Shown piece by piece: positions 16,941 to 25,481 of a DNA stretch of 64,000 nt (the first letter of the stretch is position 1; each line of letters begins with the position of its first letter). The DNA is from Pseudomonadales bacterium (lineage in GTDB: Bacteria > Pseudomonadota > Gammaproteobacteria > Pseudomonadales > IMCC2047), in the NCBI GenBank assembly GCA_024234615.1, contig JACKNY010000001.1, forward strand, positions 1,888,501 to 1,952,500, given 5' to 3'. The translations under genes and the position numbers were made by a program. The notes under the pieces were generated by a model that had not been told where the DNA came from, did no database searches, and saw only the letters and a program-made list of their open reading frames with translations.

Positions 16941-17619
16941 ACAGTTTCTCCACTAATAGGACTGCTTGCCGATTAATTCTAACTGTTCTAGGCCAAGAGC
17001 CGAGATCAATCAGAGCGTGCTCATCAGCTACTTCGACGCCATTCAGCAATGTTACTCTATCAATATTGGTGTTAGCTTTTAACACCCCCATAGCCAGAGT
17101 TTGGTTATCATAATCTCTAAGTCCTCGTCCCCAAATATAACGCCCATCATTGCCACTTGCATGCAAACCAACGGCGGAGAGTGCACCAATAATGCCTTGG
17201 TGATCTCCAGTCAACCCTTCCAATAGAATGCCATATTGGCGAGCCAAGGAATGGGCATCTTGTTGGCTTACCACATCAGTTTGCGCTCGACTCCCGAAAT
17301 CCGACACCCATGAAGCCTGCTGTTCCTCTGAAATACACAGCCCAACATCAGAACCTGGCGCTGCAATTTCCAGCAAAAACTCGCGGCAACAATCCGCCAG
17401 TTGCACAATTTCACTGTGACTCGATACCACTAGACAGGCAGCGCTATTATGCGAGGTATAGGGTACACGTTCATCAAATAAGAGCTGATGGCGAGTAACG
17501 CCGATACCCTCCCCTAACCTACACTCCTGTAATCGTTCTATCAGCTGCCTGGCACGAAATCCGGTGCCACGGGTTTCAAGATTATCTGTGTCATCGATAC
17601 CGATATACACCAAGCGCAT
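16885..17619 (-). CDS. TiaS-like 'IDDTDN' domain protein, function unknown in bacteria
   Basis: The 244-residue protein starts MRLVYIGIDDTDNLETRGTG, the signature of the N-terminal domain of archaeal TiaS (agmatidine synthase for tRNA-Ile2) and of related stand-alone bacterial proteins often misnamed as transporter components. The C-terminal TiaS domains (OB fold, zinc ribbon) are absent, and bacteria modify tRNA-Ile2 by TilS, so the tRNA role should not be transferred. The mid part (SEEQQASWVSDFGSRAQTDV, then GLTGDHQGIIGALSAVGL) also looks family-specific. An AGGA site lies 8 bases before the ATG. It begins 9 bases after the TonB receptor gene, so it is in the moeA operon. Confidence 0.65.
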   Translation of the reverse strand: MRLVYIGIDDTDNLETRGTGFRARQLIERLQECRLGEGIGVTRHQLLFDERVPYTSHNSAACLVVSSHSEIVQLADCCREFLLEIAAPGSDVGLCISEEQQASWVSDFGSRAQTDVVSQQDAHSLARQYGILLEGLTGDHQGIIGALSAVGLHASGNDGRYIWGRGLRDYDNQTLAMGVLKANTNIDRVTLLNGVEVADEHALIDLGSWPRTVRINRQAVLLVEKLCGGKYKVLDKAVIKSAYP

Positions 17620-17628
17620 TTTCGTATC

Positions 17629-19701
17629 CTATTTCTGCCAACTGACGCCGACGAAAATCGCACGACCTGGGGCTGGCAACGCATATTCATCGGCGTAATC
17701 CTCATCCAACAGATTATCAACACCGAGATAGGCTGAAAACCGCATTGTCCTAGGATGCCAGCGTAAGCGCAAATCAACCCGACTGACTTCTTTCAGTTGT
17801 GCTGCCACGAAAGGCGCATTCCGCGTATAAAAAATTTGCTCATCCACATAGAGATACTTTGCATGCAAGGCAAATGTCTTGTTAATTTGATAGTCCATAT
17901 CGATATTGAGGCTTTGTCCAGGCGTATTGGTAAGTTCATCACGACCACTTTCACTGCGGTCCTCGCTATCCTGATAACTGAAGCTCAGCCTAGTACTCAG
18001 TTTTTTCCAAGGCTGTAGGGTGGCGCTTAACTCAGCACCTTTGACTCGCGCCTGCTCAAGATTTTCAAAGCGGTCAGTAACGCGATCTCTTTGGATGAAA
18101 TCTTCAATATCATAATGAAAGAAAGTCACATCCAGCACCACTTTCATCGGTTCAAAATCATACTGTAGCCCTATCTCTGCTCCCTCCAATAACTCCGGAT
18201 CAAGATTCGGGTTGCCACGGGAGGCATCAAATAAGTTGCGAATGGACGGCATGCGAATCTTGCGTGCCCATGAACCATGTAGGTTAAAAGCCTGATTAAT
18301 TCGATAATGAAACCCCAGCAAATAGCTACTGGCAACGGTATCGGTTAAGTGCTCGGGGCTTTGCCAATGGCGCCCACCACCTGCAACCATTGCCAAATTT
18401 TCGTTCAAATCAACTTCATATTCTGCTGCAAAGGAATAGGCGCTTACCGCCTCATCCTCATCCAGCGGTCGCAATCCGTAATTAATGACCGTACCGGCAC
18501 CACTGCCATTGCCCTTACCACCACCTTTACCTCCGCCGCCACCTATCTCTGCCATATCACGAATAACCCCAGATTGCTCCCATCCGTCATGATGCCAGTC
18601 CAACGCGAACGCAGCCCGGCTTTGTTTATTGAAAGCATACCCACTTTGTATGCCTACGCCGTTAATAGCGGTCTTGGTGGTTGTTAAATAGGACCCTTTC
18701 ACTTGCTTATCATTAATATCACTGAAACTGGCATCACTATAGCGATTTTCATCCTGCTTAAGATGATTGGTGTAAGCCCATCCACGCAGGTAATAATTTG
18801 CATCTGGGATATAGTTGAATGAGCTCTGCAATGTAAACCCTTGCTGATTTTCAATACGTTCATAGCTCGGACGCGCAGCAAACTCATCGCTGATAACCGT
18901 CGGAGGAATACCGTATTCTCCAATAAGAAAGGAGCTGCTAAGCCCCAACTGCAGGCTGTCACTGACCTGATAACTCAACTTACCGATACCGGTATTTCTT
19001 TCCATGTCGCTATTTAATCGCCTATCACCATCCTCTTCAGGGCTGGGCTGAAATTTGTCGGACAGTTCGAAATAATTACGACTGCGATGGGTCAGGTTGC
19101 CATAGTAATTTACCCTTCCATTATGACCGCCCGCCTGTAGCGACAGATACTGGTTTTCCCCCTCCCCCAATTCAGCATTCAACTCCAGCTGATCATTATG
19201 CAAGAACCGAGTTTGCACATCGATCACACCAAATGCACCAGGCCCATAGAGTTCCGATACGCTCCCTGTTGTTACTTTAAGCCGATCAATTTGCGAAGTT
19301 GGAACAAAGGTCGGGTCAAACTGTCCGTCAAAGGTCGAATTAAAGGGAATACCATCGACTAACAATTTAATATGACGGGTACGCAAGCCACGAATATCGA
19401 CTCGCGGAACGCCCTGGCCGCCAGTACGTACATTCAGGTTAGGCACCATTTCAAGGGCCTGCTGTAGGCTGATATCGCCACGCTGTTTCATCAAGTCCTT
19501 ATCCAACTCAAAGCTGTTAGCAATTTGAGATATGACGGGCTGACGATCTTCCACCACTATTTCGCCCAGATAATCATCCGCAACGACATAGTTCAACAAT
19601 AAGTTTGCTAATAAGAAAAGGCCGGTAAAACTCTTTAGACAGTCATCGATCCTATTGCGTACTCCCTCAAAACTGACAGATTTGGACGCTCGTCTATGCA
19701 A
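17629..19701 (-). CDS. TonB-dependent outer-membrane receptor
   Basis: An approximately 690-residue receptor: plug domain (QQALEMVPNLNVRTGGQGVP, VDIRGLRTRHIKLLVDGIPF, LYGPGAFGVIDVQTRF) and a 22-strand-type barrel that ends in GRAIFVGVSWQK, with a C-terminal region of the usual YADEYALPAPGR type. The signal peptide hydrophobic core is FTGLFLLANLLLNYVVA. The frame is open to an ATG at 19815 that overlaps the moeA stop by 7 bases, but this would leave about 60 residues before the signal core. A TTG at 19701 has AGGGAGA about 5 bases upstream and gives a plausible signal peptide; an ATG at 19731 is a third option. An extracellular-side loop carries a Gly/Lys-rich run (around 18494-18543). The ligand is unknown; its place after moeA hints at molybdate or tungstate complexes. 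Confidence 0.8.
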   Translation of the reverse strand: MHRRASKSVSFEGVRNRIDDCLKSFTGLFLLANLLLNYVVADDYLGEIVVEDRQPVISQIANSFELDKDLMKQRGDISLQQALEMVPNLNVRTGGQGVPRVDIRGLRTRHIKLLVDGIPFNSTFDGQFDPTFVPTSQIDRLKVTTGSVSELYGPGAFGVIDVQTRFLHNDQLELNAELGEGENQYLSLQAGGHNGRVNYYGNLTHRSRNYFELSDKFQPSPEEDGDRRLNSDMERNTGIGKLSYQVSDSLQLGLSSSFLIGEYGIPPTVISDEFAARPSYERIENQQGFTLQSSFNYIPDANYYLRGWAYTNHLKQDENRYSDASFSDINDKQVKGSYLTTTKTAINGVGIQSGYAFNKQSRAAFALDWHHDGWEQSGVIRDMAEIGGGGGKGGGKGNGSGAGTVINYGLRPLDEDEAVSAYSFAAEYEVDLNENLAMVAGGGRHWQSPEHLTDTVASSYLLGFHYRINQAFNLHGSWARKIRMPSIRNLFDASRGNPNLDPELLEGAEIGLQYDFEPMKVVLDVTFFHYDIEDFIQRDRVTDRFENLEQARVKGAELSATLQPWKKLSTRLSFSYQDSEDRSESGRDELTNTPGQSLNIDMDYQINKTFALHAKYLYVDEQIFYTRNAPFVAAQLKEVSRVDLRLRWHPRTMRFSAYLGVDNLLDEDYADEYALPAPGRAIFVGVSWQK

Positions 19702-19808
19702 CGAGTCTCCCTTGACGCTACCGAGTTCCATCCACTTTATGAATCTATCTTTAGCTATCACAGTTTGCGCCTCTCCTCTCGTGCAAGAAACTACCGCAGA
19801 TCGTTTAA

Positions 19809-21095
19809 TCAACATAAGCCGCTGAAAGGGATTATATCCACCCAGTCACCTGCTTTAAGCGTATCAAGTTCTGCGCCTATCAATAACAGGCAGTTCGCTT
19901 GCGACATGGAGGACAATCGTCCCGAACCCTGTTCCCCTGCCAGTTTAACTTCGGTTTCATTATTTTGATTGCAATAAAAAATACCGCGTTGAAACTCCAC
20001 CCGGCCAGGCCGATGCGAAATATCAGAGGCCACTTTTGCTCTGACTAAACTAGGAGAGACATTCTTTACACCGAGCAGACTAAAAATCAGTGGCTGCACC
20101 AGCGTATAAAAGGTCACCATCACCGCTACCGGATTTCCGGGTAAACCGCAGAATAGGGCTGAGCCGATCTGACCAAAAGCAAACGGACGACCGGGACGAA
20201 TAGCTATTTTCCAGAAGGCTACCTGGCCAATTTCCTTTAATACCTGGGTTACGAAATCCGCCTCTCCCACCGAAACACCACCACAGGTGAGAATCAAATC
20301 GGCTTTGCTAGCAACTGAGGTAAGCTTCTTTCTGATCACATCAGGGTTATCCGGTAGCACCCCCATATCGATAAGATCGACGCCTAGCCTTTTTAACATG
20401 CCGTATAGTGTGTACCTATTGCTGTCATAGATGCAGCCATAAGGTAGCTCTTTGGGTTGTTGCTCTTCTGCTGAGCGTAATTCATCGCCGGTAGTAAAAA
20501 AGGCCACCGTGGGCGGTTTATAGACGGAAACTTCACCCACCCCTATTGAGGCAAGAACACCTAGCTCGGCAGGCCCCAATACCGTACCCTCAGCCAGCAC
20601 CTCTTCACCCCGGCAAATATCTTCTCCCGCCAACCGCACATGCGACCCTTTCCGCGTAAAGGGAATCAGGACAGAACCATCTGACAGTCTTTCGACCAGC
20701 TCCTGCGCAATCACCGTGTCGGCGTCTTTAGGTAAAGCGGCACCTGTCATAATGCGTACACATTGTCCAGCCGTAAGCGCAACATCCTGATTCACCCCGG
20801 CCAGCCAGGTTTCAATGACCTGCATTTTAGTATCGCCCGAGTTTACCAAGTCAAGATGGCGAAAAGCATAACCATCCATTGCCGAATTTTCATGTCCGGG
20901 AACATTGATTGGCGACTGCACCCTCTCCGCCAAAACACGATCCAGTGCAGCTTTGAGCGCTACCTTTTCCACCATACGAGGCTGTTCTGATACCCGTTCT
21001 GCCGCTCGTAACAGTAAAAACGCCAAGGCCTGATCAAAGGGCATTCGTTGGCTATCTTCCTCACTACCACAGCCACGCTCCATCGATTTCTCCAT
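19809..21095 (-). CDS. moeA: molybdopterin molybdotransferase MoeA
   Basis: The 428-residue protein has the full MoeA architecture. Domain markers are NVPGHENSAMDGYAF with the substrate loop, VRIMTGAALPKDADTV, TTGDELR, YDSNRYTL, the MPT-binding CGGVSVGEADFV and FCGLPGNPVAVMVTF. MoeA inserts molybdate, or tungstate in W-dependent organisms, into adenylylated molybdopterin. No moaA/B/C/D/E, mobA, modABC or molybdoenzyme gene is adjacent. Instead a TonB receptor overlaps its 3' end by up to 7 bases, followed by a TiaS-like and a membrane-protein gene. It may be a second moeA dedicated to that cluster; the window cannot show whether another copy exists. It diverges from dusA. Confidence 0.9.
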   Translation of the reverse strand: MEKSMERGCGSEEDSQRMPFDQALAFLLLRAAERVSEQPRMVEKVALKAALDRVLAERVQSPINVPGHENSAMDGYAFRHLDLVNSGDTKMQVIETWLAGVNQDVALTAGQCVRIMTGAALPKDADTVIAQELVERLSDGSVLIPFTRKGSHVRLAGEDICRGEEVLAEGTVLGPAELGVLASIGVGEVSVYKPPTVAFFTTGDELRSAEEQQPKELPYGCIYDSNRYTLYGMLKRLGVDLIDMGVLPDNPDVIRKKLTSVASKADLILTCGGVSVGEADFVTQVLKEIGQVAFWKIAIRPGRPFAFGQIGSALFCGLPGNPVAVMVTFYTLVQPLIFSLLGVKNVSPSLVRAKVASDISHRPGRVEFQRGIFYCNQNNETEVKLAGEQGSGRLSSMSQANCLLLIGAELDTLKAGDWVDIIPFSGLC

Positions 21096-21265
21096 TATTC
21101 AACTCTCATGCACATTTAGTTGTGTCGTCGGTTAAAGCGCAAGTATAGAGTTCGCGCAAGCCAAATTCTATTAATCCGGCTCAGAACGCCAACCATAAGT
21201 TTTATATCTTCGCTATGATCAAAGGTCATCATGAACTGTCAGAACAAAATCGTCGAGAAAGCAGG

Positions 21266-21271
21266 TATAAT
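21266..21271 (+). promoter_or_regulatory. -10 element of the dusA promoter
   Basis: A perfect TATAAT 30 bases before the dusA start; a matching -35 is not evident. Transcription would start about 20 bases before the ATG, leaving a very short leader, consistent with the absence of a clear ribosome site. Confidence 0.4.
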
Positions 21272-21300
21272 AGCGACCGTTTTTTACCGCTGTTATTTAA

Positions 21301-22290
21301 ATGACTGACATACAAAAAAATATTTTTGACCGACGCCTGTCCGTGGCACCTATGATGGAATATACAGATCGCCACTGTCGCTATCTGTTGCGCCTTATTA
21401 GCCGGTATACCTTGCTTTACACCGAAATGATCACCAGCGGTGCGGTGTTACATGGTGACCACGAGTTTCTCCTCGGCTTTGATCAATCCGAGCACCCTTT
21501 AGCCTTACAATTGGGTGGCAGCGATCCCGTGGAGTTATCCGAGGCGGCAAAAATTGCTGAACAATGGGGTTATGATGAGGTCAATTTAAATGTCGGCTGC
21601 CCCAGTAATAAGGTGCAGAATGGCGCAATCGGTGCCTGTTTGATGGCACATCCGCAAATGGTGGCCGATTGTGTTCATGCCATGCAAAATTCTGTGAATA
21701 TTCCGGTTACGGTTAAGTGTCGTATCGGTATTGATGATCAGGATAGCTACGAAGCGTTAAATCTATTCGTCAAGAGTATCGCCGATGCAGGTTGTCGCAC
21801 ATTTATCGTTCACGCGCGCAAAGCGCTATTGCAGGGCTTAAGCCCCAAACAAAACCGGGAAATCCCACCGTTAAACTATGAGCGAGTGTATCTCTTAAAG
21901 CAGGATTACCCGGAACTTCAAATCATCATTAACGGCGGTATTACCAGTTTAGAGCAAACTCAAGAGCATTTAAAAAAGCTGGATGGCGTAATGATCGGAC
22001 GGGAGGCCTATTACAACCCCTATCTGTTGGCGCCAGTGGATCAACTGATTTTCGGGCAAACCTCCCCAACCCCGAAACGACACCAAATTTTCAAACAGTT
22101 TACCGAATACAGCAGACAAGAAATGGGCAAAGGAACCGCACTGAAACATATGGCAAAACACACTTTTGGCCTATTTCATGGCCAACCCGGTGCCCGTCAC
22201 TTTCGGCGCTTTCTCAGTGAAAACATTCATAAAGAAACCGCTGATATTAATCTCTTAGAAGAGGCATTAACGCTGGTGCCCACCGCCTAA
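21301..22290 (+). CDS. dusA: tRNA-dihydrouridine(20/20a) synthase DusA
   Basis: The 329-residue FMN enzyme reduces U20/U20a in the tRNA D-loop with NADPH. Visible features are SVAPMMEYTDRHCR at the N-terminus, LQLGGSDP (about 70-76), the catalytic Cys100 in NVGCPSNKVQNGAIGACLM, VKCRIGIDD, FIVHAR and NGGI with GVMIGREAYYNPYLL near the C-terminal part of the barrel. GIDD and the GREAYYNPYL ending are those of DusA rather than DusB or DusC. No clear Shine-Dalgarno precedes the ATG. It is followed by tal, the same order as in Pseudomonas. Confidence 0.93.
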   Translation: MTDIQKNIFDRRLSVAPMMEYTDRHCRYLLRLISRYTLLYTEMITSGAVLHGDHEFLLGFDQSEHPLALQLGGSDPVELSEAAKIAEQWGYDEVNLNVGCPSNKVQNGAIGACLMAHPQMVADCVHAMQNSVNIPVTVKCRIGIDDQDSYEALNLFVKSIADAGCRTFIVHARKALLQGLSPKQNREIPPLNYERVYLLKQDYPELQIIINGGITSLEQTQEHLKKLDGVMIGREAYYNPYLLAPVDQLIFGQTSPTPKRHQIFKQFTEYSRQEMGKGTALKHMAKHTFGLFHGQPGARHFRRFLSENIHKETADINLLEEALTLVPTA

Positions 22291-22345
22291 GCGACTATAA
22301 TTATTGGAAACTATTTAAAAATCCCCAACCCAAAAGTATGTAACA

Positions 22346-23338
22346 ATGATGACTAATAAACTAGAACAGTTAAAAAGCATGTCTGTCGTGGTCGCCGATA
22401 CGGGCGAATTCAACGCAATTAAGGCTTACCAGCCCGAGGACGCAACCACCAACCCTTCGCTGCTATTTAAGGTGGCACAAAACTCAGAATATACCGACTT
22501 TATTCTCGAGGCTATCGCCTGGGCAAAGCAGCAACCGGGGGATGAGGCAATACGGTTACAAAATACGCTACAAAAGTTTGCGGTGAATATCGGCGCAGAA
22601 ATCTTGCGGGTCATCCCTGGTCGCGTTTCCACTGAAGTTGATGCCCGGCTATCGTTTGATACCAACGCAACCATCCTGCAGGCACAAAGGTTGATCGAAC
22701 TCTATCAGCAAGCCGGGATTGGCAAAGAACGAGTTTTAATCAAAATCGCTTCCACTTGGGAAGGTATTTGCGCCGCCGCGCAACTCGAAAAACAGGGCAT
22801 TCGTTGCAACCTAACACTCCTCTTTAACTTCACCCAGGCGCTGGCCTGCGCGGAAGCCGGTGTGACTCTTATTTCACCCTTCGTTGGCCGCATTCTGGAT
22901 TGGTATAAAAAGGATACTGGCCGCGATCATTACGCCGCCGCAGAAGATCCCGGTGTTTTATCGGTGACGAAAATTTATCACTACTACAAACAGCACGGCT
23001 ACGACACCATCATTATGGGCGCCAGCTTTCGCAATACCGGCGAGATTGAGCAATTGGCCGGTTGTGATCGGCTAACAATCAGTCCTCAGCTGATGTCAGA
23101 ATTACAGAAAGACGAAGCTAAGCTGGAATGTAAATTATCCGCTACGAGTTACGAAACCATTGCGCGTCGAGCGCCGGTAACCGAATCTATTTTTCGCTGG
23201 GAACTGAACCAAGACCCGATGGCAACCGAAAAATTGGCTGAGGGCATCCGCGGTTTTGCCGCCGACCAAAGTAGATTAGAAGCATTGATTTTAGATATGG
23301 ACGAATACCATGCTCGTCAGCATCAAGCAGTTCTTTAG
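22346..23338 (+). CDS. tal: transaldolase
   Basis: The 330-residue protein is a classical TalB-type transaldolase of the pentose phosphate pathway. The N-terminus reads VVADTGEFNAIKAYQPEDAT with TNPSLL, the Schiff-base Lys133 lies in VLIKIASTWEG, and RCNLTLLFNFTQA, ISPFVGRILDWYK and IMGASFRN follow. Two ATGs occur in a row (22346 and 22349); the second gives the usual MTNKLEQLK start. The 3' end overlaps the following TerB-like gene by 29 bases, so the two are read together. Confidence 0.93.
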   Translation: MMTNKLEQLKSMSVVVADTGEFNAIKAYQPEDATTNPSLLFKVAQNSEYTDFILEAIAWAKQQPGDEAIRLQNTLQKFAVNIGAEILRVIPGRVSTEVDARLSFDTNATILQAQRLIELYQQAGIGKERVLIKIASTWEGICAAAQLEKQGIRCNLTLLFNFTQALACAEAGVTLISPFVGRILDWYKKDTGRDHYAAAEDPGVLSVTKIYHYYKQHGYDTIIMGASFRNTGEIEQLAGCDRLTISPQLMSELQKDEAKLECKLSATSYETIARRAPVTESIFRWELNQDPMATEKLAEGIRGFAADQSRLEALILDMDEYHARQHQAVL

Positions 23339-23780
23339 TTCTCACCTGGAAATTGGGGCGAAAGACGCAGCATTATCGCAACAGGAGATGATCCATCTTG
23401 CGACGGCGGCGCTATTGATCGAAGTGACTAAAGCGGACTTTGAGTTATCTAAACTCGAGTCCGACAAAGTGGTGGAAACCTTACGCAGTACTTTCAAGCT
23501 CGATGCAATGACGCTGGATGCCTTGCTCAAGCTGGCGGAAGAGGAAGTCCATCAAGCCAGTTCGCTCTATCAATTTACGCGCCTTATCAATGATTATTAT
23601 GAATATGAGCAAAAGCTACGTCTGATTGAGTCGATGTGGGAAGTGGCATTCGCTGATGGTGACCTAGATAAGTACGAGGAGCATCTGATTCGTAAAGTTG
23701 CGGAGCTTATTTACGTTGCCCATAAGGACTTTATACGCTTGAAGCTTGCCGCTAGTTGTACACACACTGCGTCCAATTAA
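23310..23780 (+). CDS. TerB-like (DUF533-type) helical protein
   Basis: A 156-residue all-helical soluble protein with the TerB-type pattern: an acidic helix pair EMIHLATAALLIEVTKADFE near the N-terminus and its repeat LRLIESMWEVAFADGDLDKY about 70 residues later, followed by HLIRKVAELIYV. Such domains are widespread stand-alone proteins that may bind metal through the conserved acidic residues; the function here is unknown and tellurite resistance should not be assumed. It starts inside tal (29-base overlap) with GGACGA as ribosome site and converges with rssC. Confidence 0.75.
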   Translation: MLVSIKQFFSSHLEIGAKDAALSQQEMIHLATAALLIEVTKADFELSKLESDKVVETLRSTFKLDAMTLDALLKLAEEEVHQASSLYQFTRLINDYYEYEQKLRLIESMWEVAFADGDLDKYEEHLIRKVAELIYVAHKDFIRLKLAASCTHTASN

Positions 23781-23806
23781 CGAAGCTCCGAATATCCGGT
23801 TGCGTC

Positions 23807-24289
23807 TTACTGAGTTTCCAGCATTTCCACCAATTCTTGAAACTTTTCCTTATTTTCATCGTTAAGGCCCATGAGTATGCGATGGGCCTCAATCACCTTA
23901 TCTTTGGCTTGCGTTTCGGTACACTCTAGCGCGTGCAACTCATTTAATGTCTCGGCATCATCAATGCGCTGATTAATTATCTCGAACACCGCATCGAACC
24001 CCATGCTTAACAGAATTCGAGTAATATCGGGGTTGACGGAAATAATAGTGGGCTTCCAATCGTAATTTTTTTGCGTGGATATCGCAATTTTTGCGATAAA
24101 GCCCAGCGAAGTACTATCAATGCCTTGAGTATCTGACAGATCGATAAAAACAGCATTTAGCTCACGGTCCGCCATCATACGTTCAACAAAAATATCCAAT
24201 GCCGTACAGAGTGTTAACCGCACGTCACCGACAAACTTAAGAACATACACTCCCTGTTTTTTAGCTACTAGAATCTTACCGCTGTTCAT
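23807..24289 (-). CDS. rssC: STAS-domain anti-anti-sigma factor (RssC-like)
   Basis: The 160-residue protein has a STAS domain in residues 1-105. The switch motif reads DTQGIDSTSLGFIAKI, with Ser59 in the position phosphorylated in SpoIIAA. A C-terminal helical tail of about 50 residues is extra to the minimal domain. It overlaps the end of the PP2C response regulator gene by 14 bases. Gene order (tal, this gene, PP2C response regulator, mlaA/vacJ) matches the P. aeruginosa rssC-rssB locus, where the pair affects RpoS activity. I transfer the symbol on synteny and domain content; the partner kinase/anti-sigma factor is not in this window. Confidence 0.78.
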   Translation of the reverse strand: MNSGKILVAKKQGVYVLKFVGDVRLTLCTALDIFVERMMADRELNAVFIDLSDTQGIDSTSLGFIAKIAISTQKNYDWKPTIISVNPDITRILLSMGFDAVFEIINQRIDDAETLNELHALECTETQAKDKVIEAHRILMGLNDENKEKFQELVEMLETQ

Positions 24290-25481
24290 GCATGGCGTCG
24301 CTATAAAGGGTTAAGATCGAGATGTCATCCGGGAAATGCTTCATCGTAGTTATTCCCAGTTTTTTAACCAGCGTCTCTATCCCAACATTTCCCTTGCTTA
24401 TGGTTTCTAATAAAAAGCTCTCCTTACTAGCTAAGTCCTTTTGCGGCAATATTTCAAGAATCCCATCGGAAAATAGGGTGATGCCAAATTGCTCCGGTAG
24501 CTCCAAATAATGATCTTCGTACTCCACACCCTCGAATAATCCAACAGGAAAACCTCTACCGTCAAGGAAATAGGTCTCTTCTGGAGTAGAAAATATCGCC
24601 TGAGGGAAATGCCCTCCATAGCTATAATTCAAGGTATTCTTTTCCGTGTCTATCACGCCCAAAAAAATAGTGATATGTCGATCTAGTTCCGCCTCTAACA
24701 CATTTTGATTTATCCAGCCTAACATCCATGCCGCCGATTTGACTTCATGGCGATGATCCTTGCTGTAATGTTTACGTGAACGTGTAGAAAGTTGCTTCAT
24801 CATAACAGTCACAAAGGCCGATGCTGCACCATGGCCGGTAACATCAGAGAGGAAAAACACCAATTTGGTGTCGCTCACCTGGTGATAGTCTACAAAATCG
24901 CCAGCCAAATAATTGGCCGGTTGGATGAAATGTTCAATCCGATATCCAAATAGATGACTAGGTGTGTGCGGTAACATCTTTTGCTGTATTAAACGACCAG
25001 CCTGCTGATCGGCCTGAATTTCTTCCAATCGAGCTTGCAACTCACGATTGGCCTGTTCAAGCTGCTCCCGATATTTAAGATTTTCCCGCCTTAACCGGGC
25101 TCGATCCAGGGCATTATGCACCGATAAAACCGCAACATGCGGGCGCAAGGGTTTCATCAAGTATTCCGCGATGCCTAATTTAAAGGCATCCATCGTTTTA
25201 TCTTCAATACCTGGATGAGAAATCACAATAATAGGAAAAAGGGGAAATTGTTTGGTAATACTTGCTAAAAAATCAAGTGTATCGGCTCCGACAACATCCA
25301 GGTCAACGATAGCGAGGTGGACATTGCCTTCTTTAATACGTCGCAACGCTTCGCCCGAATCATAGGTACAGGAGACCTGGTAGTCAGCTTCGGTAAGGCA
25401 CGAAATTAATAATTCTTCGGCTTTAGAATCCTGATCCATGATCAGAATATGTTTTGTCTGACGAGCTAGCGGTATAACCAT
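24276..25481 (-). CDS. rssB: response regulator with PP2C phosphatase output (RssB-like)
   Basis: The 401-residue protein has an N-terminal receiver domain (10-125) with phospho-acceptor Asp60 in LAIVDLDVVG and Lys in YLMKPLRP, a coiled-coil linker (about 130-165, RENLKYREQLEQANRELQAR) and a SpoIIE/RsbU-type PP2C domain (185-395). Metal-site motifs are AGDFVDY, SDVTGHGAASAF, FSDGILE and DDISIL. It should dephosphorylate the neighbouring STAS protein in response to a sensor kinase. It has no C-terminal HATPase, unlike Pseudomonas HsbR. It overlaps rssC by 14 bases. It is not the ClpXP adaptor RssB of E. coli, whose PP2C-like domain is degenerate; here the catalytic acids are present. Confidence 0.83.
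   Translation of the reverse strand: MVIPLARQTKHILIMDQDSKAEELLISCLTEADYQVSCTYDSGEALRRIKEGNVHLAIVDLDVVGADTLDFLASITKQFPLFPIIVISHPGIEDKTMDAFKLGIAEYLMKPLRPHVAVLSVHNALDRARLRRENLKYREQLEQANRELQARLEEIQADQQAGRLIQQKMLPHTPSHLFGYRIEHFIQPANYLAGDFVDYHQVSDTKLVFFLSDVTGHGAASAFVTVMMKQLSTRSRKHYSKDHRHEVKSAAWMLGWINQNVLEAELDRHITIFLGVIDTEKNTLNYSYGGHFPQAIFSTPEETYFLDGRGFPVGLFEGVEYEDHYLELPEQFGITLFSDGILEILPQKDLASKESFLLETISKGNVGIETLVKKLGITTMKHFPDDISILTLYSDAMHEQR

Noticed and set aside
16885..17619. Annotation as agmatidine synthase or ABC transporter component
   Set aside because: Only the N-terminal domain matches TiaS, bacteria use lysidine, and no transporter fold is visible.
24276..25481. E. coli-type RssB (ClpXP adaptor for RpoS)
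   Set aside because: The PP2C metal-binding acids are intact and a STAS partner is coupled to it, so a phosphatase is expected.
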